Assembly: GCA_007845485.1 (NCBI GenBank)
Contig: SDRW01000001.1
Location: forward strand, 124,001 to 188,000
DNA: 64,000 bases
DNA from: TM7 phylum sp. oral taxon 348
GTDB lineage: Bacteria; Patescibacteriota; Saccharimonadia; Saccharimonadales; Saccharimonadaceae
Direction: 5' to 3'
Made by a program: the position numbers and the translations under genes
The notes under the pieces: model-generated
What the model was told of the DNA's origin: nothing
Database searches by the model: none
The model's input: only the letters and a program-made list of their open reading frames with translations
Part shown: positions 1 through 8,471 of the stretch, one piece after another
Layout: the number at the start of each line of letters is the position of its first letter
Position numbering within the stretch: the stretch's first letter is position 1

Positions 1-152
1 TTTTCTGTGAATTTTCCATAAAATTACTATTTTTATTAGTCTCCTTAGTGCGATTATATCAGTTGAATGGTTATATACAAAATATAGCTATTGCATTTTC
101 TCTATTAAGTCTATATAATTATCCTTGTAGTATAAAGGCTATTAAATAGTGA

Positions 153-229
153 GGGCGCTTAGCTCAGTTGGCTAGAGCGCTTCGTTTACACCGAAGAGGT
201 CGGGGGTTCGAGACCCTCAGCGCCCACCA
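153..229 (+). tRNA. tRNA-Val (UAC)
   Basis: Complete cloverleaf with the 3' CCA encoded. The acceptor stem GGGCGCT pairs with AGCGCCC, the D-loop has the usual TTGG, and the anticodon stem CTTCG/CGAAG encloses loop TTTACAC, giving anticodon TAC. A TATAAA element at 131-136 is a possible -10. Confidence 0.95.
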
Positions 230-242
230 TATTTAGTCGGAT

Positions 243-280
243 AATTCAATCAAGTTATATTGGTTGAATTTTTATTTTAT
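243..280 (+). terminator. Rho-independent terminator after tRNA-Val
   Basis: Nine-pair AT-rich stem (243-251 with 262-270, one G-U pair) followed by a T-rich tail at 271-280. It sits 13 bases after the tRNA-Val CCA. Confidence 0.6.
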
Positions 281-285
281 ACCAA

Positions 286-312
286 AATAAAAAGCTACCT
301 ATTTACAGTAGC
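286..312 (-). terminator. Rho-independent terminator after tRNA-Leu
   Basis: On the minus strand GCTAC and GTAGC (308-312 and 294-298) form a stem with a nine-base loop, followed by a T tract at 286-293. It ends the minus-strand tRNA-Leu transcript and lies back to back with the tRNA-Val terminator. Confidence 0.6.
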
Positions 313-331
313 AATTTAAATTATTCAGATT

Positions 332-419
332 TGGTGCGAGCGAGAAGACTTGAACTTCCACGAGCGCAATGCTCACTAGCCCCTCAAGCTAGCGCGTCTA
401 CCAATTCCGCCACGCCCGC
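332..419 (-). tRNA. tRNA-Leu (GAG)
   Basis: Class II tRNA with a long variable arm and encoded CCA. The acceptor stem GCGGGCG pairs with CGCTCGC (one G-U), and the anticodon stem CTAGC/GCTAG holds loop TTGAGGG, giving GAG. Confidence 0.95.
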
Positions 420-444
420 ATATCCATTCATGATTTTAATCCAA

Positions 445-2250
445 CTACGGAGTTTTGTAAACACTATTTGTACGCACTGTCCAATTTTGAACATCAAAAT
501 AACGGTCAGTAGATAATATAAATCTCATATCAGAATTAACTGCTTGTACCCCCTTCAGTGACACATATAAAGCTGCTGGGCGATATAATCCGATTGCTGG
601 AACTTGCTGAATCCACCTATTTACAAAGTTTCTATATTTCGCCTCTCGTAGAGAATCTTTAGGGCGCGAACGACCACTACTCAGGGCATCATCCGATATT
701 CCATCTTTATAATTAGATAGATTTAGCCCTCTAGCTACAGCCTGAGAAGAATGCCAATACGCGTATACATCTGGATCAGCCCCAACAGATAGATTATATA
801 TTAAAACATCGTAATCACGCGGCTGGAGCACTAGACTTGCAAAGTTCTGAGTAGGGTCAGAAGTATCTGTAATACTAATTTGAGATTCAATACCCAATAA
901 TCGCCACTGATCTGCTATATTTTTTGCCACCTTTTCGTATTCATTATCTTTCTTTAGAGCAATTCGCAAAATGAGCTTTTCATTATTTTTTGTACGAACA
1001 CCAGACACATCTCGTTTCCAGCCAGCTTTTTCAAGAATATCATTTGCTTTATCTTGATTATATTGTGAGATTTTTATATTCTTAAGACTTGCAATCTGGC
1101 TATCTAAAATCGGCAGATCGGCAGATAGAGGATTATAACCTATGTCTTTTTTAATTCTTTTAATATCAAGACCGTATCTAAGAGCGCTTCGCACACTGGC
1201 ATCTTTTAGAATTTCAGAATCAGTATTTAATATAGCGTAAACGCCAGCATTTATTGTAGGTGCGTATCCATTAAATCTTGGATCATGAGTTAATTTACCG
1301 AAACTATCAGACGTAACATCTGCTGCAGCATTAATTGATTGACTCTTTAATGCAGCAACGAGAGATTCATTATCACTATAAGTGTGAAGTTGAAAACGCT
1401 CTACTTTTGAAGCACCTTTATAATATCTAGAATTACGAATCATATGTAGAACAGTATGTTTATTGGCTTCTTTTGTGCGCTGTAATAAACTAAACTTAAA
1501 AGGACCACTGCCAATAGGTGAATTACTAAACCTATCTTCACGCAAAGAATGAATTGGTACTCTCTCTAGGATATGTTTTGGAAGTATCGAAAAAGTTAAA
1601 GTATTTGGGAATGGCGTATATGCGCTAGGTAGTTTAAATTCTATTTTTGTATTATCTACCTTTTTAAACTCAATATTACGCCAACCCTCAGAATTAGGCG
1701 CACCAGAAGATGATCTTTTTATGATATTTAATGTAAAAATAACATCATCAACGGTAACAGGTGTATTATCATGCCATAACGCTCTTTGATGTAGCGAAAC
1801 AGTATATATTTTACCAGTTTTATCAACATTATACCCCGTTGCTAGATCACCACTTAGACTCCCGGTGTCATCGTATCTAAATAGCGAAGAGAACATTAAT
1901 CGACTAGCTGCAATCTCACTGGCAGTTGTAGCATAGATTGGATTCAATGTAGAAATATCTCCAACCATTCCTTCGGCATACGTACCTCCTCTAATTGGCG
2001 CTATATCTGTATAACCAGAACGAAGAAATATAAAGTGCGCTACCATAATAAAAATGAGCAAACCCACTCCGCTCAGCCAAATACCTATATTTCGACGAGC
2101 TTCGTATACATTGTCCCATCTATCCAAAATAAATCTACGCGCATGACCTATAGTAGCATCCTCTGCTTTACGTACACCCTTAGAAATGCCCGTCTTTGCA
2201 TTCATGCGTAAATTTTGAAATTTTTGCCAAGATCGATCAATTCTGGACAC
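445..2250 (-). CDS. Membrane-anchored ABC-type solute-binding protein (family 5, peptide-type)
   Basis: Resembles SBP_bac_5 (OppA/DppA-type) binding proteins, which capture oligopeptides or other small ligands outside the membrane. After a basic cytoplasmic stretch of about 50 residues there is one hydrophobic segment (about 55-75), then the family pattern GGTYAEGMVGDISTLNPIYA and an extracellular domain to residue 601. No lipobox cysteine is visible, so it is probably held by an uncleaved N-terminal helix, which is unusual for the family. The start is GTG, 13 bases after the secG stop, so it is probably in the same transcript. No permease or ATPase partner is in view. The family call is fairly safe; the substrate is unknown. 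Confidence 0.8.
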   Translation of the reverse strand: MSRIDRSWQKFQNLRMNAKTGISKGVRKAEDATIGHARRFILDRWDNVYEARRNIGIWLSGVGLLIFIMVAHFIFLRSGYTDIAPIRGGTYAEGMVGDISTLNPIYATTASEIAASRLMFSSLFRYDDTGSLSGDLATGYNVDKTGKIYTVSLHQRALWHDNTPVTVDDVIFTLNIIKRSSSGAPNSEGWRNIEFKKVDNTKIEFKLPSAYTPFPNTLTFSILPKHILERVPIHSLREDRFSNSPIGSGPFKFSLLQRTKEANKHTVLHMIRNSRYYKGASKVERFQLHTYSDNESLVAALKSQSINAAADVTSDSFGKLTHDPRFNGYAPTINAGVYAILNTDSEILKDASVRSALRYGLDIKRIKKDIGYNPLSADLPILDSQIASLKNIKISQYNQDKANDILEKAGWKRDVSGVRTKNNEKLILRIALKKDNEYEKVAKNIADQWRLLGIESQISITDTSDPTQNFASLVLQPRDYDVLIYNLSVGADPDVYAYWHSSQAVARGLNLSNYKDGISDDALSSGRSRPKDSLREAKYRNFVNRWIQQVPAIGLYRPAALYVSLKGVQAVNSDMRFILSTDRYFDVQNWTVRTNSVYKTP

Positions 2251-2263
2251 TGTCTATACCTAG

Positions 2264-2494
2264 TTATTTACTAATTACTGGTAGCAATAAACCTGCTAAG
2301 ATTGAGAGCACAAATATAACTGACATTACTATAGTAAACTCAAACAAACTCTTGTCTAATCCACGCCTTGTAGTATAAAGTTCACCAGAACTACCAAAAC
2401 CAGCACCCAAACTTGCTCCGCGTTGTTGGAGTAGAATTGCTAGAATCATCAACACAGCAGAACCAAGAGTTATCATTTGCAAAAACGAATCCAT
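2264..2494 (-). CDS. secG: Preprotein translocase subunit SecG
   Basis: A 76-residue protein with two hydrophobic helices (about 5-22 and 52-74) and the SecG-like middle segment LLQQRGASLGAGFGSSGE. SecG is the small accessory subunit of the SecYEG channel. Length and topology match the family. It lies 3 bases after the stop of the YvlD-like gene upstream and 13 before the solute-binding protein, so the three genes look like one operon. Confidence 0.88.
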   Translation of the reverse strand: MDSFLQMITLGSAVLMILAILLQQRGASLGAGFGSSGELYTTRRGLDKSLFEFTIVMSVIFVLSILAGLLLPVISK

Positions 2495-2497
2495 AAG

Positions 2498-2884
2498 TTA
2501 ACTTCCCTTCTTATTATTTAATCGTCTCAATTCCTGAGCGCTACTTACTATATAGTTTATCAAACTAAGTAACATTCCAGCAAAAATTGAACTTAAAAAA
2601 GTGAGATGAAGACCAGGCACTAGTTGTAATGCAAGCCAAACCATAAAACCGTTAACTATCAACATAAATAACCCCAATGTTAATAATATAGCCGGCAGAG
2701 AAAGAATCACTAAAACTGGTCTTAAAATACTATTCAATATAGAAAATACCAACCCAGCAGACAAATATATACCTACTTCAGAATTATGGATAATATCTCC
2801 TGTACCAAGCAACCTAACAGCAATCCATAACCCAAATGAATTAAGTAGCCAGCGCACAACAAAAACAGCAAATTGCTTTTCCAT
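2498..2884 (-). CDS. YvlD / phage_holin_4_2-family small membrane protein
   Basis: A 128-residue protein made almost entirely of four hydrophobic helices, with the family-like core NSILRPVLVILSLPAILLT and a basic C-terminus. This is the widespread phage_holin_4_2 (YvlD) family, chromosomal and of unknown function despite its name. It leads the operon with secG and the binding protein. An extended -10 (TGC-TATAAT) ends 8 bases before the ATG, so the mRNA is probably leaderless. Confidence 0.75.
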   Translation of the reverse strand: MEKQFAVFVVRWLLNSFGLWIAVRLLGTGDIIHNSEVGIYLSAGLVFSILNSILRPVLVILSLPAILLTLGLFMLIVNGFMVWLALQLVPGLHLTFLSSIFAGMLLSLINYIVSSAQELRRLNNKKGS

Positions 2885-2892
2885 ATTGGTTG

Positions 2893-2901
2893 ATTATAGC
2901 A
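2893..2901 (-). promoter_or_regulatory. Extended -10 promoter of the yvlD-like/secG operon
   Basis: TGC-TATAAT on the minus strand; TATAAT occupies 2893-2898 and only 8 bases separate it from the ATG at 2884, predicting a leaderless transcript. Confidence 0.6.
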
Positions 2902-2922
2902 TATTATTGAATTTATTTACAT

Positions 2923-4527
2923 CTAAGCATCTCTTAGGCTATTTTTTATTTTTTTAGCAAGAGAATCATTTGTTATTTTGGAAATATCTTCAATACTAGC
3001 CTTTTTTATATTACCCAGAGATCCAAAATGTCTAAGTAATTTACGCTTGGTTTTTGGTCCTATACCATGGATGTCATCAAGTATACTTTTAGTCGCATTT
3101 TTACGCTTAAGTGTAGAATGGTAACTAACTGCAAAGCGATGCGATTCGTCACGGATACGCTGGAACAGTTTAATGATATCAGTACTAGCAAATAGTGTAT
3201 TGATATTATCTGAGTTTAATACTTGAACTTGCGCGGACATCACTAAGCTATCATCCGCCGCCCGCAAGTTTTTTGAGTGCGAACTGGCGTTACGCTGGCC
3301 TGGGTGGAGATTGATGACATAGATATCTTTATCTTCAAAAACCGCTACATTTTGGTTCGGCGTACACTGTAGCTGTTGAATATACGACAGATCAACGCAC
3401 GATTTAGTTTTATGAATGATGATTTCTTCCTCGCGCTTGGCGATACTGATAATCGGCACATCGACACCGCGCTCGTCTCGGGCATTGATTGCCGCCACCA
3501 ATTGTCCTTTGCCGCCGTCTATCAGCATCAGACCAGGACGACCCCAGCTTTTCACATTGCGCTCGCTTAATCGGCGAAAAATCGTCTCATAGATATTTCC
3601 AGTGTCATCATTTTTCTCACTGACTTTGAATTTGCGGTACTCCGCCCGGTCGCTCGCGCCATTGGTAAATACCACCATACTAGCGACGACTTGCCGCCCG
3701 CTCATGTGTGAAATATCGTAACCCTCAATGCGTGCCGGTATATCTTTTAGACCCAACAATTTTGCCAAATCCGCCAACGCCTTGTCTTTAGAAATATCCA
3801 AAAACTCCTTGTCGCCGAAACAAACCCGCCGCTGCAACTCCCGCATGGCGCTGAGCTTATTGCGAAGATCAGCCGCCCGCTCAAAATCATGCAGTCCAGC
3901 CGCCGTTTTCATGTCGCGTTCCAGCTCGGCAGCGATGGCTTTACGATTGCCCTTGATGTAGCTGATGAGTTTGCGTAAATTAGCTTTATAGGCAGCTGGT
4001 CCATCACTCAGCCGCGGACTCAAGCCCAAATCTTCATCCAACTTCGACTGCCCCGGTCGCCTCTGCCTGGTCAAATACGGAAACACTCGCCGCAAATAGC
4101 GTAAAGCTTTTTTCAGAGCAAAGCCATTATAAAACGGGCCAATATATTCTGCGCCGTCATCGGCTGGATTACGCGTAAAGCTGACAGTCGGCCATTCGCT
4201 TTTCATATCAATTCGCACGAAAGTTTGTGATTTATCATCGCGCAGCAAAATATTGTAGCGCGGCATATAACGCTTGATCATCTCGCTTTCTAGGAATAGC
4301 GCGTCAATCTCGCTCTCGGTTTCGATCCAATCGGTATCATAAATTTCGGCTACCAGCGCCCGAGTTTTGGCGCCAAAATCTTTGCTGCTCTGAAAATACT
4401 GCCGCACACGGTTTTTCAGCACCGCCGCCTTGCCCACATAAATAATCTCGCCGCTGGCCGACTTGTGGAAATAGACACCGGGAGTGCGGGGCAGATTTTT
4501 GAGCTTCTGCTGTAGTTGTTTATTCAC
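2923..4527 (-). CDS. uvrC: UvrABC excision nuclease subunit C
   Basis: Makes the 3' and 5' incisions in nucleotide-excision repair with UvrA and UvrB. The N-terminal GIY-YIG nuclease is clear (GVYFHKSASGEIIYVGKA, residues about 18-35), followed by a UVR-type segment near 205-235, the RNase H-like domain (GYDISHMSGRQVVASMVVF; LMLIDGGKGQL) and C-terminal helix-hairpin-helix (HGIGPKTKRKLLRHFGS). At 534 residues it is shorter than the usual 600 or so. The start is GTG, 7 bases after a TATAAT box. Base composition changes inside the gene: the C-terminal part (about 2923-3230) is AT-rich like the genome, the rest is much more GC-rich, which suggests a recombination junction. Confidence 0.95.
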   Translation of the reverse strand: MNKQLQQKLKNLPRTPGVYFHKSASGEIIYVGKAAVLKNRVRQYFQSSKDFGAKTRALVAEIYDTDWIETESEIDALFLESEMIKRYMPRYNILLRDDKSQTFVRIDMKSEWPTVSFTRNPADDGAEYIGPFYNGFALKKALRYLRRVFPYLTRQRRPGQSKLDEDLGLSPRLSDGPAAYKANLRKLISYIKGNRKAIAAELERDMKTAAGLHDFERAADLRNKLSAMRELQRRVCFGDKEFLDISKDKALADLAKLLGLKDIPARIEGYDISHMSGRQVVASMVVFTNGASDRAEYRKFKVSEKNDDTGNIYETIFRRLSERNVKSWGRPGLMLIDGGKGQLVAAINARDERGVDVPIISIAKREEEIIIHKTKSCVDLSYIQQLQCTPNQNVAVFEDKDIYVINLHPGQRNASSHSKNLRAADDSLVMSAQVQVLNSDNINTLFASTDIIKLFQRIRDESHRFAVSYHSTLKRKNATKSILDDIHGIGPKTKRKLLRHFGSLGNIKKASIEDISKITNDSLAKKIKNSLRDA

Positions 4528-4534
4528 AAGTACT

Positions 4535-4540
4535 ATTATA
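4535..4540 (-). promoter_or_regulatory. -10 element of uvrC
   Basis: TATAAT on the minus strand, 7 bases upstream of the GTG start at 4527; predicts a leaderless or nearly leaderless mRNA. Confidence 0.5.
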
Positions 4541-4595
4541 TCTTATATCAAACAACTAGGCTGCTGATTATGTCAGCCAACCTCTTCTTCTATAG

Positions 4596-5201
4596 TCATT
4601 TTCTATTCCGTAATATTGTTTCAAACAACTCAGGAAAAGTATCGTCGGCCATATCACGCTTACCACAAAAATGCCCATACCCCGGAAATAATCGATAACA
4701 GGCAGACGGGAAAGATTTTTTTATAATTTTTATTGCAGTATCAACTCGCACCGAGTCATTGTCAGAGTAGAATATAGTTAGACTACGTACGCGATCAAGT
4801 AGCGCCTCGTCAATCTTAAAATCAAAAAAACCGCCACGAAGCGGCTCATTATATGGAGCTTCGGGGTTAAACTTATCGCCAAAAGCTGGCGCAACAAGAT
4901 AAACGTCGCCTGCACAAATTTGCGGGTTCTCACTCATCCATTGAATCAAAAAGCCCCCGCCACAACTATGACCAACCAATATAGTTTCTGAATTTACATC
5001 ATATTTTTCAAAAGTCTGTCGCCACAACGAGTAATCTGGTCGCCACGATTCGGGCATCTCGGGCGTCTGAGTGTCAATACCGCAAATTAGCAGCTGCTGT
5101 TGCAGCCATGGAATCCAAATCGAATTACTGGTACTCGGTAAATTTGGGTTAAAATATGACTGTTTAGACGGCTTACCGTGAACAATTATCGCCTGCTTCA
5201 T
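4596..5201 (-). CDS. RBBP9/YdeN-type serine hydrolase (alpha/beta fold)
   Basis: Begins with the strand-turn KQAIIVHGKPSKQSYFNP typical of the YdeN/RBBP9 family, small alpha/beta hydrolases. The nucleophile elbow is GHSCGG (Ser near residue 78), an acidic residue lies in FYSDNDSVRV, and the catalytic His is in GYGHF near the C-terminus, so the triad is complete. At 201 residues it has the usual family length and no signal peptide, so it should be cytoplasmic. The natural substrate of this family is mostly unknown. It lies on its own between uvrC and a divergent gene, in the GC-rich accessory block. Confidence 0.8.
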   Translation of the reverse strand: MKQAIIVHGKPSKQSYFNPNLPSTSNSIWIPWLQQQLLICGIDTQTPEMPESWRPDYSLWRQTFEKYDVNSETILVGHSCGGGFLIQWMSENPQICAGDVYLVAPAFGDKFNPEAPYNEPLRGGFFDFKIDEALLDRVRSLTIFYSDNDSVRVDTAIKIIKKSFPSACYRLFPGYGHFCGKRDMADDTFPELFETILRNRK

Positions 5202-5239
5202 ATTCCAATATTAACACAATGATACATTAACTTATACAT

Positions 5240-5270
5240 TTGACAAATATGCAATGTGTGATATTATAAT
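5240..5270 (+). promoter_or_regulatory. Promoter of the 5281 gene
   Basis: TTGACA at 5240-5245 and overlapping -10 candidates at 5262-5270 (TGA-TATTAT, spacer 16; or TATAAT at 5265-5270). The ATG at 5254 lies inside the promoter, so translation most likely starts at 5281. Confidence 0.55.
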
Positions 5271-5280
5271 AAACGAAACG

Positions 5281-6114
5281 ATGGATAATCTAAGAAGGCC
5301 GATAACAACTTTTTGCATAGGCGGGGGTGGTAGTCATTTGACAAGAGGCTCAGTCGCTTTTAATCATATTAAAAATACCCTTTCAGAGTATAACATTACT
5401 CCTCATAATATTCACGGCGTTACCGATGATGACGCAATCGGCTCTCGTGTCCGTTCTCCCTCAGAACAATATGAAGAAATAATGGATAACATGCCTAGCG
5501 GAGCCAAAGAAAAAAGCGAAAAAAGTTCCGTATTATTAATAGCCCAATGTATGGGTACGATCGCCGCCCATCAAGCATTATTGTCCATGACAGAAGAAAA
5601 CATAAATACAGCACTTGTAACCTTTTCACCTCCATTACCAACCCCCGACAAAGTAGTTCAATTGCCAAATTCTAGAAAACGACGGCGCCATAATGATAAA
5701 GAAATGCAATGTCCGACATTTCCGGACGAGAAAATAGGCGATTTTGATGCTATATGCCACGAGTGGCTCCCTATTCCTCCCGAGTATTTCTATGGCATCC
5801 AAGAAGCTCACGATCTAGAACATCAACTGCACCAATCAGTCGAAGTTGGCCGCGCAGCAGTAATTGCAGCAGAAAGAGACTGGAATACTAATACTCCGTT
5901 AATTGTTAGCAGCTGGAGGCGAAGTTGGCAACTGCGCGGATTGCACGGAGCCAGACAACGAGCTATCGTCATACCAGAAGCTGGCCATTCACTCCATCCA
6001 AGCGGCGAAAACAAGCATCTCGCTCCCCTCTCGCAACGGCAAGCCTGCCAACTTGTCGTCGACGCCGGCTTAAAAATTTTGAACACCAGCTTTCCAGGCA
6101 GAGAGTTGAAATAA
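5281..6114 (+). CDS. Unrecognised protein, possible alpha/beta-hydrolase relative with a Cys nucleophile
   Basis: I do not recognise this 277-residue protein with certainty. Early on it has a glycine-rich turn (FCIGGGGSHLTRG). Near the middle AQCMG occupies the place of a GxSxG elbow after a hydrophobic strand (SSVLLIAQCMGTIAAHQAL), and PEAGHSLHPSG near the end could hold a catalytic His. Together these suggest an alpha/beta hydrolase with Cys replacing Ser, but this is inference. There is no signal peptide. The region around residues 140-150 is very basic (RKRRRH). The start at 5281 is chosen because the earlier ATG (5254) falls within the promoter. It converges on the HD-domain gene. Confidence 0.5.
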   Translation: MDNLRRPITTFCIGGGGSHLTRGSVAFNHIKNTLSEYNITPHNIHGVTDDDAIGSRVRSPSEQYEEIMDNMPSGAKEKSEKSSVLLIAQCMGTIAAHQALLSMTEENINTALVTFSPPLPTPDKVVQLPNSRKRRRHNDKEMQCPTFPDEKIGDFDAICHEWLPIPPEYFYGIQEAHDLEHQLHQSVEVGRAAVIAAERDWNTNTPLIVSSWRRSWQLRGLHGARQRAIVIPEAGHSLHPSGENKHLAPLSQRQACQLVVDAGLKILNTSFPGRELK

Positions 6115-6138
6115 ACAAGAAGGTACTTCAACTACCTA

Positions 6139-7167
6139 TCAACGGCGTAAGTATTCTTCCAAAAACTCGCTCCACTCCGGTGCATTCTTCTCGCGGAAAT
6201 AATGGCGTAAGAAATCAACCATAATCTGCTGACGGTTTTTTGCCTCTATTCGCCCCGGCTCGGTCAGCATCAAGCCCTTCAGTTTCAGCAGCTTTTCAAA
6301 AAAGTGATTGATGAAGCCGTCAGTATCATGCGTATTGCCGTCAGCATTATATTCGTGCGCCGCCAGATTAACATTCGGCCAAACCGCGGGGTCAAAAATC
6401 CGCCCGCCGTGATGGCAAGCATAAACCAGCGCCCGCTCAATCCCAACCGCGCCAATAGCATCGCACATGTCAGCGTCAGACACAATTTGACCCGCCAGCC
6501 GCTGTGGTTGCCTGCCGTTCAGACGTTTGCTATAACCAATCGCCGCAATATTTTCCAGCACCGCCTGGCTTAGACTATTAACCACTTCTGCCTGCGCCAT
6601 AATATTTACTGCGTTCGTCAATTTCTCTGCCTGCGCCTTGCCGACTAGTTTGTAGTCGTCGACGTCATGCAGCCAAGCCGTCAGCAGCACTTCTTGCAGA
6701 TCCACCGGCTCGCTACATTCGCTAGCAAAACGCTCCGCCAGCAGTGCCACCCGCTTGACATGATCATCGGCGTGTCCTGAGGTGTCGCCACCAAGTAACT
6801 CGCGAACAAGCATTTTAACTTTATCAATCTGGGGCATCTGTAGCTCTTCCATGCTCTCTATTATAAATGAATTACTGCCCGTAAAAAAGCTTAAAGCGCC
6901 ATCCATTTTTCCCTGAGCCAATTCCACTAAGGCAGGATTTCTTTCAAGAGTAGACAGGACATGCGCCTTCAGTCCGATTAATCCCAATCTCTTACGTTCG
7001 CTTTCAAGCTTATGATATTGCTCCAAAAACGCAAGATGCTGTTCACGATATTCCCCAGGAATATCACCCATTCTGTCATTTGGCATAATTACTTCACGCA
7101 AGGTCTCGACTTTTTCTTCATCCTTAGGTCTAACGCCAGTTATTGACCGATTTTTGTATACACCCAA
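6139..7167 (-). CDS. HD-domain phosphohydrolase with an extra N-terminal segment
   Basis: The C-terminal 230 residues are an HD-domain hydrolase of the YedJ type: GHADDHVKRVALLAERFA supplies the first His, LLTAWLHDVDDY the HD pair, and IVSDADMCDAIGAVG a later Asp. Such proteins hydrolyse phosphate esters with metal ions; the substrate cannot be told. The canonical family start matches MPQIDKVK, an ATG at 6837. The roughly 110 residues before it (from a TTG at 7167 or an ATG at 7086) are helical, less GC-rich, and look like the tail of another protein, probably the gene remnant at 7229-7657. The frame stays open upstream of 7167 to a TGA near 7212 without an ATG. So this may be a fusion of a decayed gene's end with the HD gene. 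Confidence 0.7.
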   Translation of the reverse strand: MGVYKNRSITGVRPKDEEKVETLREVIMPNDRMGDIPGEYREQHLAFLEQYHKLESERKRLGLIGLKAHVLSTLERNPALVELAQGKMDGALSFFTGSNSFIIESMEELQMPQIDKVKMLVRELLGGDTSGHADDHVKRVALLAERFASECSEPVDLQEVLLTAWLHDVDDYKLVGKAQAEKLTNAVNIMAQAEVVNSLSQAVLENIAAIGYSKRLNGRQPQRLAGQIVSDADMCDAIGAVGIERALVYACHHGGRIFDPAVWPNVNLAAHEYNADGNTHDTDGFINHFFEKLLKLKGLMLTEPGRIEAKNRQQIMVDFLRHYFREKNAPEWSEFLEEYLRR

Positions 7168-7228
7168 CTGCGCTACCGGATTAAGGATATTACAGACAAC
7201 TTGATCGCCACGCTTAATTTGTCACGGT

Positions 7229-7657
7229 TCAATGCTTTTTTCCGGTAAACTTGTTTCCATTCAGACGCCAAAATAGATTGCCGTTACTGTCAACATAACG
7301 ACCGCCAACGAAGTCAAGCAGGCCTCTCTTATTGTCCCTATACGGTCGCAATCCAAATACCGAGATGGTCATTTCCTCACCAATTACATCACCTATAACC
7401 TTCCCATGTGTGTCTATGACGTCACCATCTGGACTACAGACTAATGTATCAAAATCACAAACTGTTCCATTTTCGCGAAGCCTCGGGAGAGAAATACCAT
7501 CGGGCACTGTTACTGTGTGATCGGCCCAGCTAACCTCTTCAGCGTTTACTACCGCATGCAACCCCAAACCACCGACAACACGATATAAACCACCCAGCCC
7601 CTCCAGTTCTTCATGAAGATTACCCTTCGCCAGAACATCATACACGTTATTACTCAT
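7229..7657 (-). CDS. Nucleotidyltransferase-like fragment, probably the 5' part of a broken gene
   Basis: A 142-residue reading frame of uncertain family. The pattern GGLYRVVGGLGLHAVVN followed about 30 residues later by NGTVCDFDTLV looks like the GG...(D)xD signature of nucleotidyltransferase-fold proteins. The frame stops in NGNKFTGKKH. The next minus-strand frame, which is open from about 7211, reads VCNILNPVAQLGVYKN-RSITGVRPKDEEKV and looks like its continuation. A frameshift or stop has therefore probably split an ancestral gene. The ATG at 7657 is preceded by an AT-rich stretch with no clear Shine-Dalgarno sequence. Confidence 0.5.
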   Translation of the reverse strand: MSNNVYDVLAKGNLHEELEGLGGLYRVVGGLGLHAVVNAEEVSWADHTVTVPDGISLPRLRENGTVCDFDTLVCSPDGDVIDTHGKVIGDVIGEEMTISVFGLRPYRDNKRGLLDFVGGRYVDSNGNLFWRLNGNKFTGKKH

Positions 7658-7677
7658 AATTGTAATTATAACCTATT

Positions 7678-8124
7678 TCAATCAGTTATAGAGTCATATT
7701 CTTCAGGGATATATTGCTCAGCGAGCCACTTAGCCTCAATGATCTCAAAATTGCATTTTATATCCTGATTTATCGCAGTTGCCGCAAAAACTCTCACAGG
7801 AAAAGGTTTGTACGATTCATAAGAGTTTACTTTTCCAAGATATCGTAAATTTTCTATATTAATGCCAACTTCTTCTAAAATCTCCCTAGCTGCAGCTTTT
7901 TCATAACTTTCATTGCGCCTGATACCACCTCCAGGTAAAGCCCACTGCTGGCGACTAAATCGACCTTTAACAAGTAAAACCTTACCGTCATTGGAATATA
8001 TAAGCACACGTACACGGTCTTTTCCTCGCTTGATACTAAAAATTAGCGACAACATGCGCGCAAGGAAACTATAAATCGCTGCTACTAAGAAAAACGATTT
8101 GTGTTGGTTTGAAGTATCTGACAT
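7678..8124 (-). CDS. Nudix hydrolase with an N-terminal hydrophobic segment
   Basis: A complete Nudix box is present: GGGIRRNES then YEKAAAREILEEVGI (about residues 80-103), the Mg-binding helix that cleaves nucleoside diphosphates linked to X. Before it, residues 10-30 are hydrophobic (FFLVAAIYSFLARMLSLIFS), suggesting membrane association. At 148 residues it is typical in length. The substrate is not predictable. The stop lies 20 bases from the start of the neighbouring broken gene on the same strand. Confidence 0.82.
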   Translation of the reverse strand: MSDTSNQHKSFFLVAAIYSFLARMLSLIFSIKRGKDRVRVLIYSNDGKVLLVKGRFSRQQWALPGGGIRRNESYEKAAAREILEEVGINIENLRYLGKVNSYESYKPFPVRVFAATAINQDIKCNFEIIEAKWLAEQYIPEEYDSITD

Positions 8125-8141
8125 ATTAATTATCTAAAGAG

Positions 8142-8471
8142 CTACTCCGCCTCTACCAAAATTTCTTTCAATAACCGGAATACCGCCCAAGCTTTTGGCC
8201 AGCCAGCGTAAAAGCCAAGCTGAGTGATTACCTCGGCCAGCTCGCTGCGGGTGACGCCGTTATCAAGCGCCTTTTGCAAGTATACTTTGAGAGAGCTGTC
8301 TAAAATACCAGCACCAATCAGCGCCGAAACTGTCGCCAAGCTGCGGTCGCGCGGCGATAATTCTACTTCGCGCGCCCAGACTTCGCCAAATAGTACATCG
8401 TCGTTCAACGCGGCAAATTGCGGAGCTAGCTCACCCAAATTGTCGCGCCCAGCGGTTACTTTTTGACTCAT
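8142..8471 (-). CDS. Carboxymuconolactone decarboxylase-family protein
   Basis: A 109-residue protein with the CMD/AhpD-like core: LSPRDRSLATVSALIGAG followed by LKVYLQKALDNGVTRSELAEVITQLGFYAGWPKAW. It lacks the CxxC of AhpD peroxidase partners, so it resembles the non-redox CMD branch of unknown role. It overlaps the end of the cupin pseudogene by 4 bases and is the last gene of the flavodoxin-cupin-CMD set, a group often found together in gut and oral bacteria. Confidence 0.82.
   Translation of the reverse strand: MSQKVTAGRDNLGELAPQFAALNDDVLFGEVWAREVELSPRDRSLATVSALIGAGILDSSLKVYLQKALDNGVTRSELAEVITQLGFYAGWPKAWAVFRLLKEILVEAE

Noticed and set aside
2498-2884. Prophage holin
   Set aside because: The phage_holin_4_2 family is chromosomal; no phage genes are nearby and it forms an operon with secG.
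5254-5280. Start of the 5281 gene at the ATG 5254
   Set aside because: It lies between the -35 and -10 elements of the promoter.
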